A DNA stretch of 64,000 nt from Pseudomonas sp. R84 (GTDB lineage: Bacteria > Pseudomonadota > Gammaproteobacteria > Pseudomonadales > Pseudomonadaceae). The DNA is taken from assembly GCF_009834515.1 (NCBI RefSeq), contig NZ_CP019426.1:310001-374000 (forward strand). The letters are read 5' to 3'. Under the pieces are notes generated by a model. It saw only the letters and a program-made list of their open reading frames with translations. It made no database searches and had not been told where the DNA came from. The translations under genes and the position numbers were made by a program. Within the stretch, counting starts at the first letter, position 1. Every line of letters begins with the position of its first letter. Positions 50,373 through 59,199 of this stretch are shown here, piece by piece.

Positions 50373-52176
50373 TGTTTCCACTCGTGACGTAGCGGCTACG
50401 ACGCCGCTTGTTGGTGTTCAAAGGTTCGTTGGCCAAGGCGTGCATGACCGCCCAAGCGATATCGGCGTGGCCGGTCGCGTCAGTGCGCGAAGCGCTGTAG
50501 GTAACTTGGCCGCTGTTGGTGGTGCCGCGCTTGATGGTCAGGAACGCCTGGGCGATGTCGGTCCATCCAGCATCCCACTCGATGCGGCTGCCTTGAATCG
50601 TGTCCTGGGCTTTGAGCACCAGGGCGTTCTTCGCCTCGAGGCTGTAATGAATCGGCGTCGCTTTGGCGTAGAAGTCGCGCACCAGGTCGAACACGCCGTA
50701 ACCCACACCGGTGACATCTATGCCGATGTGCTGGACGTTGAAACGCTCGGTCAGCTTCTTGACCTGAGCGGCCTGGTAGGTAAACGAGTGGCCGCGCCAG
50801 CTGTGCTTCTCCAGGATCCGGAACTTCGCGCCAGGCTCGAGCGGCGGGGCAATGACAACGCACGTCGCGTCGTCGCGAGTCCGGCTCGGGTCGTAGCCCA
50901 GCCAGACCGGGCTGTTGCCGAACGGGCGTTCTTCGTCGGGCTTGTAGTCCTCCCACAACGACAGGTCGGAATAGCACCGCTCCAGATCCTTTAAGCCGAA
51001 CGCGCTCTGCGTGCTGTCGATGAACTTGCAGTAGAAGAGCTGCTGAAATTTGTCCTCGTCGTACTCCAGCTGCAGCTGCTCGAGGTCGAACAGATCGCAG
51101 CCGCCGTCGATCGCATCCTGAATGGTGATGGTCTTGCGCCATTGGCCGTCCGGACACAGAGCGCCCTGTGAATATGATGCTTCGATCGGCCAGGTGCCGC
51201 CGATCTTTTTCCCTCGCTTGCTGTTGCGAAACTCTTCGCCGGTCCAGAACGGATAGGCCTGGTGCGACACAGCGCTAGGCGTCGAAAAGTAGGTTTTGCG
51301 CCACTTCTTGTGGGTGCCCATGGCGCTGGCCACGGTGCTGAGTTTTTCGAAATCGCGGATCCAGAAATATTCGTCGACGTAGACGTGACCGTGGTAACCC
51401 TGGGCGGTGCTGCTGTTGGTGCTGAGAAAGCGCAGCTCGGCGCCGTTGCTCAGCACGATCGGGTTGCCTGTCAGCTCGATGTCGAACCACTGTTTGGCGA
51501 ACTGGATGATGTAGCTGCGGAAGATCTCAGACTGCGATCGGCTGGCCGACAGAAAGACCTGGTTGTCGCCACTCAACACCGCGTCCATGAACGCTTCGCC
51601 GGCAAAGTAATAGGTCAGGCCTACCTGCCGACTTTTGAGGATGTTGCGGATCCGGCAGGTCAGTGGGTTCTGCTTGGCCGCGAACAGCTCCTGCTGGTAG
51701 CGGTACATCTTGCTGATGAACTTATCCAGGAAGTCGACTTCAGTCAGCCCGCTGATGTCGTTCTTGGCCTTCTTCTCTTTCTTCTTGCCGCCGCCTTCGC
51801 CACGACCGGAGCGATCACTACGTGGGCGCTGGCGAGGTTCCGAGGAATCGCCCGGATCGTCTCCGATCGATGCCGCCGCCGGCGCCGGTTTGGCGGCTTG
51901 CTTTAACAGCCGTTCGCGCACGGCGGTCAGTCGGTCGAGTTCGTTTAGATCGTCCTTGGAAAGGCTTCCAACCTTGTCCAGCAGCAAGGTGATACGCCGG
52001 CCAACAGCGGTCAGCGGTTCCTCGTCCGACAGCATGTCCTCCCATCCACCCTGGCGGATCCAGTAGTAGACGATCCGGATGTTGGGCAGATTGAGTTGCG
52101 CCTGAATTTCCTTGGCCTTACAGCGGCGTAGAAACAGGCGTTTGGCGGCTTCTTTAACTTCGGTCGAGTAGTACAT
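50119..52176 (-). CDS. Terminase large subunit (P2 gpP type) with extended C terminus
   Basis: The ATPase-nuclease of the packaging motor. The N terminus carries the gpP-type HTH (VKEAAKRLFLRRCKAKEIQA), and the ATPase part includes KSRQVGLTYYFAGEAFMDAV and VYVDEYFWIRDF (Walker B). The nuclease part has WLGYDPSRTRDDATCVVIAP and GIDVTGVGYGVFDLV. P2 gpP is 590 residues, and here about 601 residues precede the portal start. The frame then runs 84 codons further inside the portal gene with Arg/Pro/Gln-rich sequence, so the usual stop seems lost. Confidence 0.9.
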   Translation of the reverse strand: MYYSTEVKEAAKRLFLRRCKAKEIQAQLNLPNIRIVYYWIRQGGWEDMLSDEEPLTAVGRRITLLLDKVGSLSKDDLNELDRLTAVRERLLKQAAKPAPAAASIGDDPGDSSEPRQRPRSDRSGRGEGGGKKKEKKAKNDISGLTEVDFLDKFISKMYRYQQELFAAKQNPLTCRIRNILKSRQVGLTYYFAGEAFMDAVLSGDNQVFLSASRSQSEIFRSYIIQFAKQWFDIELTGNPIVLSNGAELRFLSTNSSTAQGYHGHVYVDEYFWIRDFEKLSTVASAMGTHKKWRKTYFSTPSAVSHQAYPFWTGEEFRNSKRGKKIGGTWPIEASYSQGALCPDGQWRKTITIQDAIDGGCDLFDLEQLQLEYDEDKFQQLFYCKFIDSTQSAFGLKDLERCYSDLSLWEDYKPDEERPFGNSPVWLGYDPSRTRDDATCVVIAPPLEPGAKFRILEKHSWRGHSFTYQAAQVKKLTERFNVQHIGIDVTGVGYGVFDLVRDFYAKATPIHYSLEAKNALVLKAQDTIQGSRIEWDAGWTDIAQAFLTIKRGTTNSGQVTYSASRTDATGHADIAWAVMHALANEPLNTNKRRRSRYVTSGNNAQSSTQKAPGQTTGTTAATDAGVYVRRTRTGAVGQHRRVPGRVPQRRRRDLQAASVTSRPGQTVARQRPPRRNPEVQAQPAVA

Positions 52177-52339
52177 GGGCCGCAGTCTATGCGGCGAAAA
52201 CAGCGAAAACGCGGGGTTAAATTCTGCGATTTACCTAGAACTTGAATCTAGGAGGAACGCGCAGTCGAACCGTTTGTTAGGGGGCGTTTTGCTCCATATC
52301 TTGGCGGCTCAAACCACCGATTGAGCGCAGTTATCGCCC
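52177..52339. other. Divergent late promoter region between terminase and scaffold genes
   Basis: No gene lies here. It must contain the late promoters for the leftward P-Q and rightward O-N-M-L units. CCTAGAACTTGAATCTAGG (52234-52252) is a dyad with 6-base arms. I did not find a full TGT-N12-ACA site typical of P2 Ogr targets. Confidence 0.4.
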
Positions 52340-53257
52340 ATGCCCCGTTCCCTTGTTTCGTTCTGGAAACGTGTCGCCACCAGCGGCACCACCGCCGATG
52401 GTCGCGAGATCCTTCCCCAGGAACTGCGCGATATCGCCGAGACCTACAAGCCGTCCAAATACACGGCTGTAATCTGGTGCGACCACGAACGCTGGAGTGG
52501 TTCCCACGGCACCGTTTATGCGGTGCGCCTGGTGGAAGAGGGCGATGACCTGGAAGAGGGGCAAATTGCTCTCGAAGCCCAGCTCAAACCCAACGATCGA
52601 CTGCTGTACCTGAATGACCAGGGCCAGAAGCTGTTCACCAGCATCGAGATCACTCCGAACTTCGCCGGCAGTGGCAAAGCGTACCTGACCGGCCTGGGCG
52701 TGACTGATGAACCGGCCAGCCTGGGCACGCAGGAACTCTATTTTTCGAAGAAAACCCACAAGGACGCTTTCTACGCCGCGTCCGTCGAATTGGGCTCCTT
52801 TGAAGAGGAACCCCAAGGCGAAGTGGGCAAGCTGATTGGCTTGCTCACCGGCCTGTTCAAGCGCTTTGCAGCGGACGCCCCGCCCGCCGAACCCACCACC
52901 CCAACCGAGAGCAAACCCCCAATGGATGAAGCTACAGCAACGGCCCTTAAAGCCCTGCTGGCTCAATTGCTGATTGTCGCTGCTGGCATTCAGGCTGTGA
53001 TTGAGCCCGTCGCGGAAGAGGCTCCTGAGCCTGAAGCCGCACCGATCGACGACGTGCAAGCGGCGGTCGACGGCATCGTGACCACTGCCGAGGAGGAGCG
53101 TGAGTTCGGCCGCAAGGGCGGCGCCACGAACAAGGCTCTGCTGGCCAGCATGGCCGCTCTGCAGAAGCAGTTCAACGCACTGCAGAACACCCCGACCGGC
53201 CGCCAGCTGCCACGCAACCCCGGTCCTGTGACCACTGCCAAAAAGCGAGTGCTCTGA
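52340..53257 (+). CDS. Capsid scaffold and maturation protease (P2 gpO type)
   Basis: The scaffold that also cleaves capsid precursors. The serine-protease triad positions of P2 gpO are matched by D20 (TADGREI), H49 (WCDHERWSG) and S101 (FTSIEITPN). The C-terminal half is an alanine/glutamate/proline-rich scaffold helix region. The 305 residues are close to P2 gpO (284). It opens the rightward head operon. Confidence 0.93.
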   Translation: MPRSLVSFWKRVATSGTTADGREILPQELRDIAETYKPSKYTAVIWCDHERWSGSHGTVYAVRLVEEGDDLEEGQIALEAQLKPNDRLLYLNDQGQKLFTSIEITPNFAGSGKAYLTGLGVTDEPASLGTQELYFSKKTHKDAFYAASVELGSFEEEPQGEVGKLIGLLTGLFKRFAADAPPAEPTTPTESKPPMDEATATALKALLAQLLIVAAGIQAVIEPVAEEAPEPEAAPIDDVQAAVDGIVTTAEEEREFGRKGGATNKALLASMAALQKQFNALQNTPTGRQLPRNPGPVTTAKKRVL

Positions 53258-53258
53258 C

Positions 53259-54278
53259 ATGGGCCAGCCACTGAGCGCCAAGGGCGCCAAGCAATATGCC
53301 GATCTGCAGGAAGCGATGGCGGAAACTTACGGCATTGAACGCGCCAGTAAGACCTTCAGCGTTGAACCGTCGATCGCGCAAGAGTTGAACGATTCCATTA
53401 CCGCCAAGGCCGATTTCCTGGAGCGCATCAACGTCGTTCCGGTCAGCGAGATCAAGGGCGAAAAAGTGTTCATTGGTGTCAACGGCCCAGTGACCGGCCG
53501 CACCAACACCAAGACCACCGATCGCGAAGCCAAGGATGCTTCGGCGCTGGAAAATACCACTTACGAACTGAGCGACACGCAGTCCGACGTGGGTTTGCCG
53601 TACGCGAAAATCGACGCCTGGGCGAAGTTTCCAGACTTCAAGGATCGCTATTCCGGCGCGGTGCAGAAGCGTATCGCCCAGGACCGCATCGTGATTGGCT
53701 TCCACGGCACTCATGCGGCAATTCAAACCGATCTGGCGGCGTATCCCAAGCTGCAGGACGTGAACAAGGGCTGGCTGCAACAACTGCGTGAGCAGGCCCC
53801 GCAGCAGGTGCTCAAGGAAGGCGCCGCTGCAGGCAAGGTGACACTCGGTGCCGGCGGCGACTACGCCAACCTCGATGCCCTGGTGCATGACACCAAGCAA
53901 ATGGTCGACGAGATACTGCGCGAAGACGGTGACCTGGTGGCGATCATCGGTTCCGACCTGTTGGCGGCCGACAAGGCCAAGCTGTACACCAAGCAGGGCG
54001 ACACCCCAACCGAGAAGGAGCGCATCGAAAACCTGCAGGTCATCGCGACCTACGGCGGTCTGCCTTCGTTCAGCGTGCCGAACTTCCCGGTCAATGCCGT
54101 GCTGGTTACCAGCTGGGACAACCTGTCGATCTACTTCCAGGACTCCAGCTGGCGCAAGCAGGCGGTCGACAACCCGAAACGCTCCCGCGTCGAGGACTAC
54201 AACAGCCGCAACGAAGGTTACGTGATCGAGCAGTTGGAAAAGATCGCGCTGACCGAGAACGTGGAGCTGGTGGCGTGA
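53259..54278 (+). CDS. Major capsid protein (P2 gpN type)
   Basis: The HK97-fold major capsid protein, 339 residues (P2 gpN is 357). Diagnostic stretches are GIERASKTFSVEPSIAQELN, FLERINVVPVSEIKGEKVFI, and a C-terminal YNSRNEGYVIEQLEKIALTE. The start follows the scaffold stop by one base, and the stop overlaps the terminase small-subunit start. Confidence 0.94.
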   Translation: MGQPLSAKGAKQYADLQEAMAETYGIERASKTFSVEPSIAQELNDSITAKADFLERINVVPVSEIKGEKVFIGVNGPVTGRTNTKTTDREAKDASALENTTYELSDTQSDVGLPYAKIDAWAKFPDFKDRYSGAVQKRIAQDRIVIGFHGTHAAIQTDLAAYPKLQDVNKGWLQQLREQAPQQVLKEGAAAGKVTLGAGGDYANLDALVHDTKQMVDEILREDGDLVAIIGSDLLAADKAKLYTKQGDTPTEKERIENLQVIATYGGLPSFSVPNFPVNAVLVTSWDNLSIYFQDSSWRKQAVDNPKRSRVEDYNSRNEGYVIEQLEKIALTENVELVA

Positions 54279-55000
54279 GCCTGGCCCTGGCGCACAAGCG
54301 CCGCACCTTGGCTTTGGGGGTAACCGCTGTTGCCGCCGCTCTGTCGAGCGCGGCCATGGCCTACACCCCGGCCGACGCGCTTAGCAGTCCCGCGAATGCC
54401 CGCAAGCATTTGCTGCTGCAGGAAGCGGCGTTGGATCTGGATCTGGCCCGCATCAGTGCCATCAACGGCCTTGCCGGTCGCCAGGCACTGAAGCGCGAGG
54501 AGCTGCTGCCCAAGTACCAGGAATACGTTCAGCGGTACTGCGAATCAGGCCTGAATTTCCCGAATCGCGTTGCCGTGCAAGTCATGGTCTGGCTATTCGA
54601 TACCGCGCAGTTCGACGACGCTCTGGAACTGGCGGACTTCCTGATCGAGCAGGGGCAGGAAATGCCGGAGCGCTTCAAGCGCCGGGATATCCAGACCTTT
54701 GTTGCCGACGCGGTGTGTGAGTGGGCCTACGCCGAATACAAGGCAAACCGCAGTCCGGAACCCTACCTGTCCGACCTGCTGCCGCTGGTCGACGGCGAGT
54801 GGAACCTGACCGAACAGATCCCGAGCAAGTACCACAAGTTGATCGGCATGCGAGCCATCGAGGCCGGGGATCTGGAAGTCGCGCTTAAGCATTTGGAGCG
54901 CTCGACCGAGCTATATGCCCAAGCCGGCAATGACACACGCATCGAGAAGGTCCGCAAGGCCTTGACCAAAAAAGTCGCCGCTAACCCGGCTTCCGAATAA
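54275..55000 (+). CDS. Terminase small subunit (P2 gpM type)
   Basis: The DNA-recognition and endonuclease partner of gpP, 241 residues. Recognisable parts are LLQEAALDLDLARISAINGL, NRVAVQVMVWLFDTAQFDDA and a C-terminal helix-turn-helix pair. Translation starts at a GTG that overlaps the capsid stop (GTGA), so the apparent signal-peptide-like N terminus is not a secretion signal. Confidence 0.9.
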   Translation: MSLALAHKRRTLALGVTAVAAALSSAAMAYTPADALSSPANARKHLLLQEAALDLDLARISAINGLAGRQALKREELLPKYQEYVQRYCESGLNFPNRVAVQVMVWLFDTAQFDDALELADFLIEQGQEMPERFKRRDIQTFVADAVCEWAYAEYKANRSPEPYLSDLLPLVDGEWNLTEQIPSKYHKLIGMRAIEAGDLEVALKHLERSTELYAQAGNDTRIEKVRKALTKKVAANPASE

Positions 55001-55097
55001 CCGACTACCCCCCCAGCGGGGACCTGTGGAAGTGAGCCGCCCATTTATGGACCGTCCCACTGAAAACAGGCTCCCCGCCCTATTCGAGCGGCCAGCA

Positions 55098-55559
55098 ATG
55101 AGCTTTTCCGGGAAACCCACCACCTTTGTGGAACACGCGATCGAGAACGACGGCTTTTGGCCGGACCTCTCTGTGGCCGAATTCCAGAAGGGTTACCGCC
55201 TGCCGGCGGAGCACCTGGTAGAGATGCTGGTCATTAACTTGGCTACGGCCATGGCCCAGGTCAACAGTGATCTGGCCAGTTTAAAAGCGCGCTGGCAGGG
55301 CGCTGGAGTGTCACGCGTTGAATCTGCAGACACCACCGTCCTGCCGGAGCGCACCTATCAAGCTGAGACGTACAAACGCGCCGTGTATTGCCGTGCGAAG
55401 GCCAGCTTGCTGCCGGAGTTCGCCTCGATCATCCGTCGCGAAAGCGCGGAGAACCTGGGCAAGGAAGCCCCCGAGCGCAAGGAAACCTTCCTCGAATTCA
55501 GCCAGCAGGCCGTCCGATCGCTGCAGGGTCGCGGCCGCATCACGGCGGTGCTGCTGTGA
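55098..55559 (+). CDS. Head completion protein (P2 gpL type)
   Basis: A 153-residue head completion/stabilisation protein. The features are FPDI-like WPDLSVAEFQKGYRLPAEHL, ETYKRAVYCRAKASLLPEFA and the C-terminal FSQQAVRSLQGRGRITAVLL. The ATG at 55098 is chosen for the family start MSFSGKPTTF; an upstream ATG at 55047 is in frame. It overlaps the next gene (GTGA). Confidence 0.86.
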   Translation: MSFSGKPTTFVEHAIENDGFWPDLSVAEFQKGYRLPAEHLVEMLVINLATAMAQVNSDLASLKARWQGAGVSRVESADTTVLPERTYQAETYKRAVYCRAKASLLPEFASIIRRESAENLGKEAPERKETFLEFSQQAVRSLQGRGRITAVLL

Positions 55560-56002
55560 TCAAGCTCCGCGCCCTGACCACGTACCTGATCGAGCGCCGC
55601 TTGGTCTTGGCCGAGCAGCTCGACAGCTGGACCAACCAGGTGAATCTCGAACTGATCTGGAAGCCCGACGTCGGCGGCATGCGCATGGGAGACATGCGCT
55701 ACAGCGCCACGATCGCCCTGGAACGTTTCGCCGATCACCCGGGGCGCTTGATGGCGTTGGTGGGCAGTTGGCTTGAAAGCAACGACAAGGACCGCGACGA
55801 ACTGCCGGCGGCGAAGTTCGACATCACCATGCTCGACAACGACCTGGCCGACGTCGACATCACCCTCGAATTCATCGAGCCGCAATACCTGGCCGAGGAT
55901 CCGGAGGGCGAAATAGAGGGTTTTGGCAAGACCTGGTCGTTCATCCCGTTTGACCTGTGGGTCGCCGAACACGGCGAGGTGTCGAGTCGTGGCCGGTCGT
56001 AG
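55556..56002 (+). CDS. Tail completion protein (P2 gpR type)
   Basis: A 148-residue protein that closes the tail for head joining. It starts at a GTG overlapping the gpL-like stop. The WKPDVGGMRMGDMRYSATIA and LPAAKFDITMLDNDLADVDI stretches match the gpR family. It overlaps the next gene by 14 bases. Confidence 0.85.
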   Translation: MIKLRALTTYLIERRLVLAEQLDSWTNQVNLELIWKPDVGGMRMGDMRYSATIALERFADHPGRLMALVGSWLESNDKDRDELPAAKFDITMLDNDLADVDITLEFIEPQYLAEDPEGEIEGFGKTWSFIPFDLWVAEHGEVSSRGRS

Positions 56003-56672
56003 CACGTTCGAGCTCGATGTCCGGGGTTACCTGGGCGTGCGTGAGCAACTGGCGCTGCTGAGTCTGCCACCGCAACTGCGCCGGCGTTTGCTGAACAACG
56101 TTTCCAAGCGCGTGCGATCGATGAGTCGCAAGCGTGTGCGCGACCAGCAGAACCTGGACGGCTCGCCTTTCGAGGCACGCAAAGGTTCGGGCAAGGGCAA
56201 GAAAAAGATGGAAGCGGGGCTTGCCAAACTGATGCAGGTCACCCGCGTGAGCCCTGACGAAGCCGTGCTGGGCTGGAAAAACGCCCTGACCAGTTGGGTC
56301 GCGGCGCAGCAACACAACGGTGTGAGCGAACGGCGCACCGCCGCCCAGATGAAGCGCTGGAACAAAGTCCCGGAGGGCTTGGCAGCCACCGAGAAACAGG
56401 CAAAGCGTCTACGTCGCTTGGGCTTCAAGGTTCGCCAGGAGGGCAAAAAATCGCTGACCAGGCCATCCGTGGCATGGATTCAAGAGCATGTGAACTACGC
56501 CAAGGCGGGGCTGCTGATCCGCATCTTGGACGATGAAAAAGCCGAGAGCAGTGGCGCGCAGAGCTGGGAAATCACCCTACCCAAGCGCCAGTTCATCGGC
56601 GTCAGCACCGAGCGAGACACTGGCTTGCTGCTGAACCAGGTGCTCCAACAAATTCTTAATTCACCCCGCTAG
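55989..56672 (+). CDS. Tail completion / virion morphogenesis protein (P2 gpS type)
   Basis: A 227-residue member of the phage virion morphogenesis family. It has the basic segment LLNNVSKRVRSMSRKRVRDQ, followed by GSPFEARKGSGKGKKKM, and a C terminus with PKRQFIGVSTERD, the motif shared by gpS and Mu gpG proteins. It is longer than P2 gpS (150) because of an insertion in the middle. The start is a GTG within the gpR gene. Confidence 0.83.
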   Translation: MAGRSTFELDVRGYLGVREQLALLSLPPQLRRRLLNNVSKRVRSMSRKRVRDQQNLDGSPFEARKGSGKGKKKMEAGLAKLMQVTRVSPDEAVLGWKNALTSWVAAQQHNGVSERRTAAQMKRWNKVPEGLAATEKQAKRLRRLGFKVRQEGKKSLTRPSVAWIQEHVNYAKAGLLIRILDDEKAESSGAQSWEITLPKRQFIGVSTERDTGLLLNQVLQQILNSPR

Positions 56673-56683
56673 CGAGGCACTGC

Positions 56684-57799
56684 ATGGCACTCGGCAAAGT
56701 CAGCGTTAACAACCTCAATCTCGGCCAGGGTGCCGTGACTGAGATCGAACGCTATTTCCTTTTCATCGGCACCGCCGCAAAAAACGTCGGCCAGTTGCTC
56801 GCCCTCAACACCGACAGCGACCTCGACGGTTCGCTGGGTATTCCGGCCAGTAATCTGAAAACCCAGATCACGGCCGCACGTCTCAACGGCGGCGATCGCT
56901 GGGCGTGCCTGGCTGCTCCGATCGCCGCCGATGGCAACTGGTCCGAAGCACTGACCAACGCCCAGCAAAAAGGGTTTTCCGTCGAGGCGGTGGTTATCAC
57001 CAAACCGGTGACCGAGGGCGCGCAGTTGTCGACCATGCATGACGCGGCGATCGCGCTGAACAACACCTTCGGCCGTCGCGCTTTCGTCATGGCGGCAAGT
57101 GCTGGCATTACTGTGCAACAGACCTGGGCGGAATACCTGATCGAGCAGAAGGGGATCACCGCTGATCTGGCTGCGCCGCGTGTGCTGGTCGTGCCGCAGT
57201 TGCACGGCAACGACCTAGGCGTGCTGGCTGGTCGACTGGCCAACGCGGCTGTGAGCATTGCCGACAGTCCTATGCGCGTCGCGTCCGGTGCGTTGCTGGG
57301 CCTGGGCACCGTGCCCGTTGACAAGGAAGGCGTGCCGTTGCCGTCCGCCATTCGCGCCGAGCTGGATGCGGCACGTTTCTCCGTATCGCAAACCTACCCC
57401 GATTACCCAGGCGTGTTCTGGGGCGACGGCAACATGCTTGATGCGCCGGCCAGTGACTTTCAGGTGGTCGAGTATCTGCGTTTGGCCGACAAGGCCGCGC
57501 GCCAGGTTCGCCCGCTGCTGATCCGCCGCGTCGGTGACCGCCGACTGAACAACTCGCCCAACAGCATGGCTGCCGCAATCAGTGCATTCATGAAGCCGCT
57601 TCGCCAGATGGCCAAGTCCACAACCTTCGCCGGCGAGGTGTTCCCGGGCGAAATCGAGTCCCCCAAGGACGGCGATATCGTCCTGACCTGGACCAGCAAA
57701 ACCAAGGTTGAGATCTACATCAAGATCCGACCGCTCGACTGCCCGAAAGACCTCACGGCGAACATCGCCCTCGACCTTTCCAGCGAAGATTCGGAGTAA
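56684..57799 (+). CDS. Contractile tail sheath protein, DUF2586 type
   Basis: A 371-residue sheath protein of the DUF2586 group found in phage HP1 relatives in place of P2 gpFI. Typical stretches are VNNLNLGQGAVTEIERYFLF at the N terminus and FPGEIESPKDGDIVLTWTSK near the C terminus. The tube protein follows after 5 bases. The tail is therefore contractile. Confidence 0.86.
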   Translation: MALGKVSVNNLNLGQGAVTEIERYFLFIGTAAKNVGQLLALNTDSDLDGSLGIPASNLKTQITAARLNGGDRWACLAAPIAADGNWSEALTNAQQKGFSVEAVVITKPVTEGAQLSTMHDAAIALNNTFGRRAFVMAASAGITVQQTWAEYLIEQKGITADLAAPRVLVVPQLHGNDLGVLAGRLANAAVSIADSPMRVASGALLGLGTVPVDKEGVPLPSAIRAELDAARFSVSQTYPDYPGVFWGDGNMLDAPASDFQVVEYLRLADKAARQVRPLLIRRVGDRRLNNSPNSMAAAISAFMKPLRQMAKSTTFAGEVFPGEIESPKDGDIVLTWTSKTKVEIYIKIRPLDCPKDLTANIALDLSSEDSE

Positions 57800-57804
57800 C
57801 CCTT

Positions 57805-58254
57805 ATGTCCCGTATTGGCGGTAAAAACTTCGACATCAACCTGGGCGATCTGCAGATCCATGTCGAAAGCTGCACCCTGGATATCACCGACAACACCGCC
57901 GTGGCGCAAACCCGTGGCGTGCCCAACGGCACCGTTGACGGCGATGTGTCTGCCAGTGGCGAGTTCGAGTTCGACACCAACAACTTCAACCTGCTGATCG
58001 AGGCGGCACGCTCTGCCGGCAGCTTTCGCCAGTTGGAGCCTTTCGACTCGGTGTTCTTCGCCAAAGCAGGCGATGAAGAGCTGCGCATCGAGGCCTTCGG
58101 CTGCAAGCTGAAGGTGTCCAGCCTGCTCAGTGTCGACCCGAAAGGCGGCGAGAAAACCAAGCACAAGGTGCCGTTCGACGTTTCCAGTCCAGACTTCATC
58201 CGTATCAACGGCGTGCCGTACCTGGCTGCGGCCGAGATCGAGGGCCTGCGCTGA
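57805..58254 (+). CDS. Tail tube protein, DUF2597 type
   Basis: A 149-residue protein of the DUF2597 family, encoded right after the sheath and predicted to form the inner tail tube. MSRIGGKNFDINLGDLQIHV at the start and FDVSSPDFIRINGVPYLAAA near the end are typical. It shares bases with the next gene (TGATG). Confidence 0.83.
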   Translation: MSRIGGKNFDINLGDLQIHVESCTLDITDNTAVAQTRGVPNGTVDGDVSASGEFEFDTNNFNLLIEAARSAGSFRQLEPFDSVFFAKAGDEELRIEAFGCKLKVSSLLSVDPKGGEKTKHKVPFDVSSPDFIRINGVPYLAAAEIEGLR

Positions 58255-58466
58255 TGGTCTGCCCGTTCGACCGCGCCCAGGCATTGGAGCAACGCCAGCG
58301 TGATCAGGCGATCGCCGCTCAGCTGGCCCGCACGCGGCCGATCGGGCCAAGCCTGACCCATTGCGAAGGCTGCGATCAGCCGATCCCGGAAAAACGCCAG
58401 GCGCTGGGCGGTATGACCCGCTGCGTGCCGTGCCAAACCATTTTTGAGAAAGAGGTTCTGCGATGA
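58254..58466 (+). CDS. TraR/DksA-type zinc-finger protein
   Basis: A 70-residue TraR-like protein with the four-cysteine zinc site CEGCDQPIPEKRQALGG then CVPCQTIF. Such short DksA homologues in phages can alter host RNA polymerase without ppGpp. It overlaps the neighbouring genes by a few bases. Confidence 0.85.
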   Translation: MVCPFDRAQALEQRQRDQAIAAQLARTRPIGPSLTHCEGCDQPIPEKRQALGGMTRCVPCQTIFEKEVLR

Positions 58467-58669
58467 GCGCGAATCAGGTCGCCCAGGACACCGCCGTTGC
58501 CTTGGCCAAGGCATCGCCCGCAATCGGCGTGGCCGCTACAGGTGTGACGGGCGCCGTCGATTGGTCGGCGGTCGCCTACATGCTGACCGCGCTCTACATG
58601 GTGCTGCAGATCCTTCTGCTGATTCCGAAGTATCGCCAGATGCTGCTCGACTGGAAGGGCAAGTCGTGA
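58463..58669 (+). CDS. Phage holin
   Basis: A 68-residue protein with two hydrophobic stretches (about 15-35 and 38-58, the latter AYMLTALYMVLQILLLIP) and a basic tail, the pattern of a small holin. It lies directly before the endolysin gene and overlaps it, so it probably controls the timing of lysis. Confidence 0.78.
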   Translation: MSANQVAQDTAVALAKASPAIGVAATGVTGAVDWSAVAYMLTALYMVLQILLLIPKYRQMLLDWKGKS

Positions 58670-59199
58670 GCCTGCGCACCAAGATCGCCACCGGTGCGAT
58701 CGTGCTGGCCAGCGCTCCGCTGCTCGCGTTCCTGGGCAAATGGGAAGGCAACGGCCAGAACGTGGTGTACGCCGACAAGTTGGCACGTGGCCTTCCTACG
58801 GTGTGCAAGGGCATCACCGGTTACACCAGTCCGTATCCGCTGATCGTCGGTGACTACTGGTCGACGGACCGCTGTGCCGAGGTGGAGCAGCTGGTGATCG
58901 AGAAAGGCCAACTGGCTCTGGCTGACTGCCTGAGCAATCAGGCGATCGGCCAGAAGACCTTCGACGCCCTGAGCAGCCACTCGCACAACTTCGGCGTGGC
59001 CAGTACCTGCGCCAGTCGGGCTGTCGGCCTGATCAATGCCGGTCGCATCGCCGAGGGCTGCAAGGCGTTGGCCTGGGCCCCGGATGGCAAAACACCGGTG
59101 TGGTCGTTTGTGACCGATGCCCAAGGCCGAAAACAATTTGTACCAGGGCTGCACGCTCGCCGGCGGGACGAAGCCACCGTGTGCGCTGAGGACTTGTGA
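58666..59199 (+). CDS. Endolysin (GH24 lysozyme) with signal-anchor-release N terminus
   Basis: A 177-residue muramidase. The N terminus is a weakly hydrophobic helix (IATGAIVLASAPLLAFLG) followed immediately by the catalytic region WEGNGQNVVYADKLARG, with E27 and D37 as the catalytic pair and T45 nearby. This layout is that of SAR endolysins such as phage 21 R and P1 Lyz, which are exported by Sec and released from the membrane. It starts at a GTG overlapping the holin stop. Confidence 0.87.
   Translation: MSLRTKIATGAIVLASAPLLAFLGKWEGNGQNVVYADKLARGLPTVCKGITGYTSPYPLIVGDYWSTDRCAEVEQLVIEKGQLALADCLSNQAIGQKTFDALSSHSHNFGVASTCASRAVGLINAGRIAEGCKALAWAPDGKTPVWSFVTDAQGRKQFVPGLHARRRDEATVCAEDL

Noticed and set aside
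54275..54370. Signal peptide on the terminase small subunit
   Set aside because: The hydrophobic alanine-rich start looks like a signal peptide, but the protein is a cytosolic packaging component and the GTG start overlaps the capsid stop; secretion makes no sense here.
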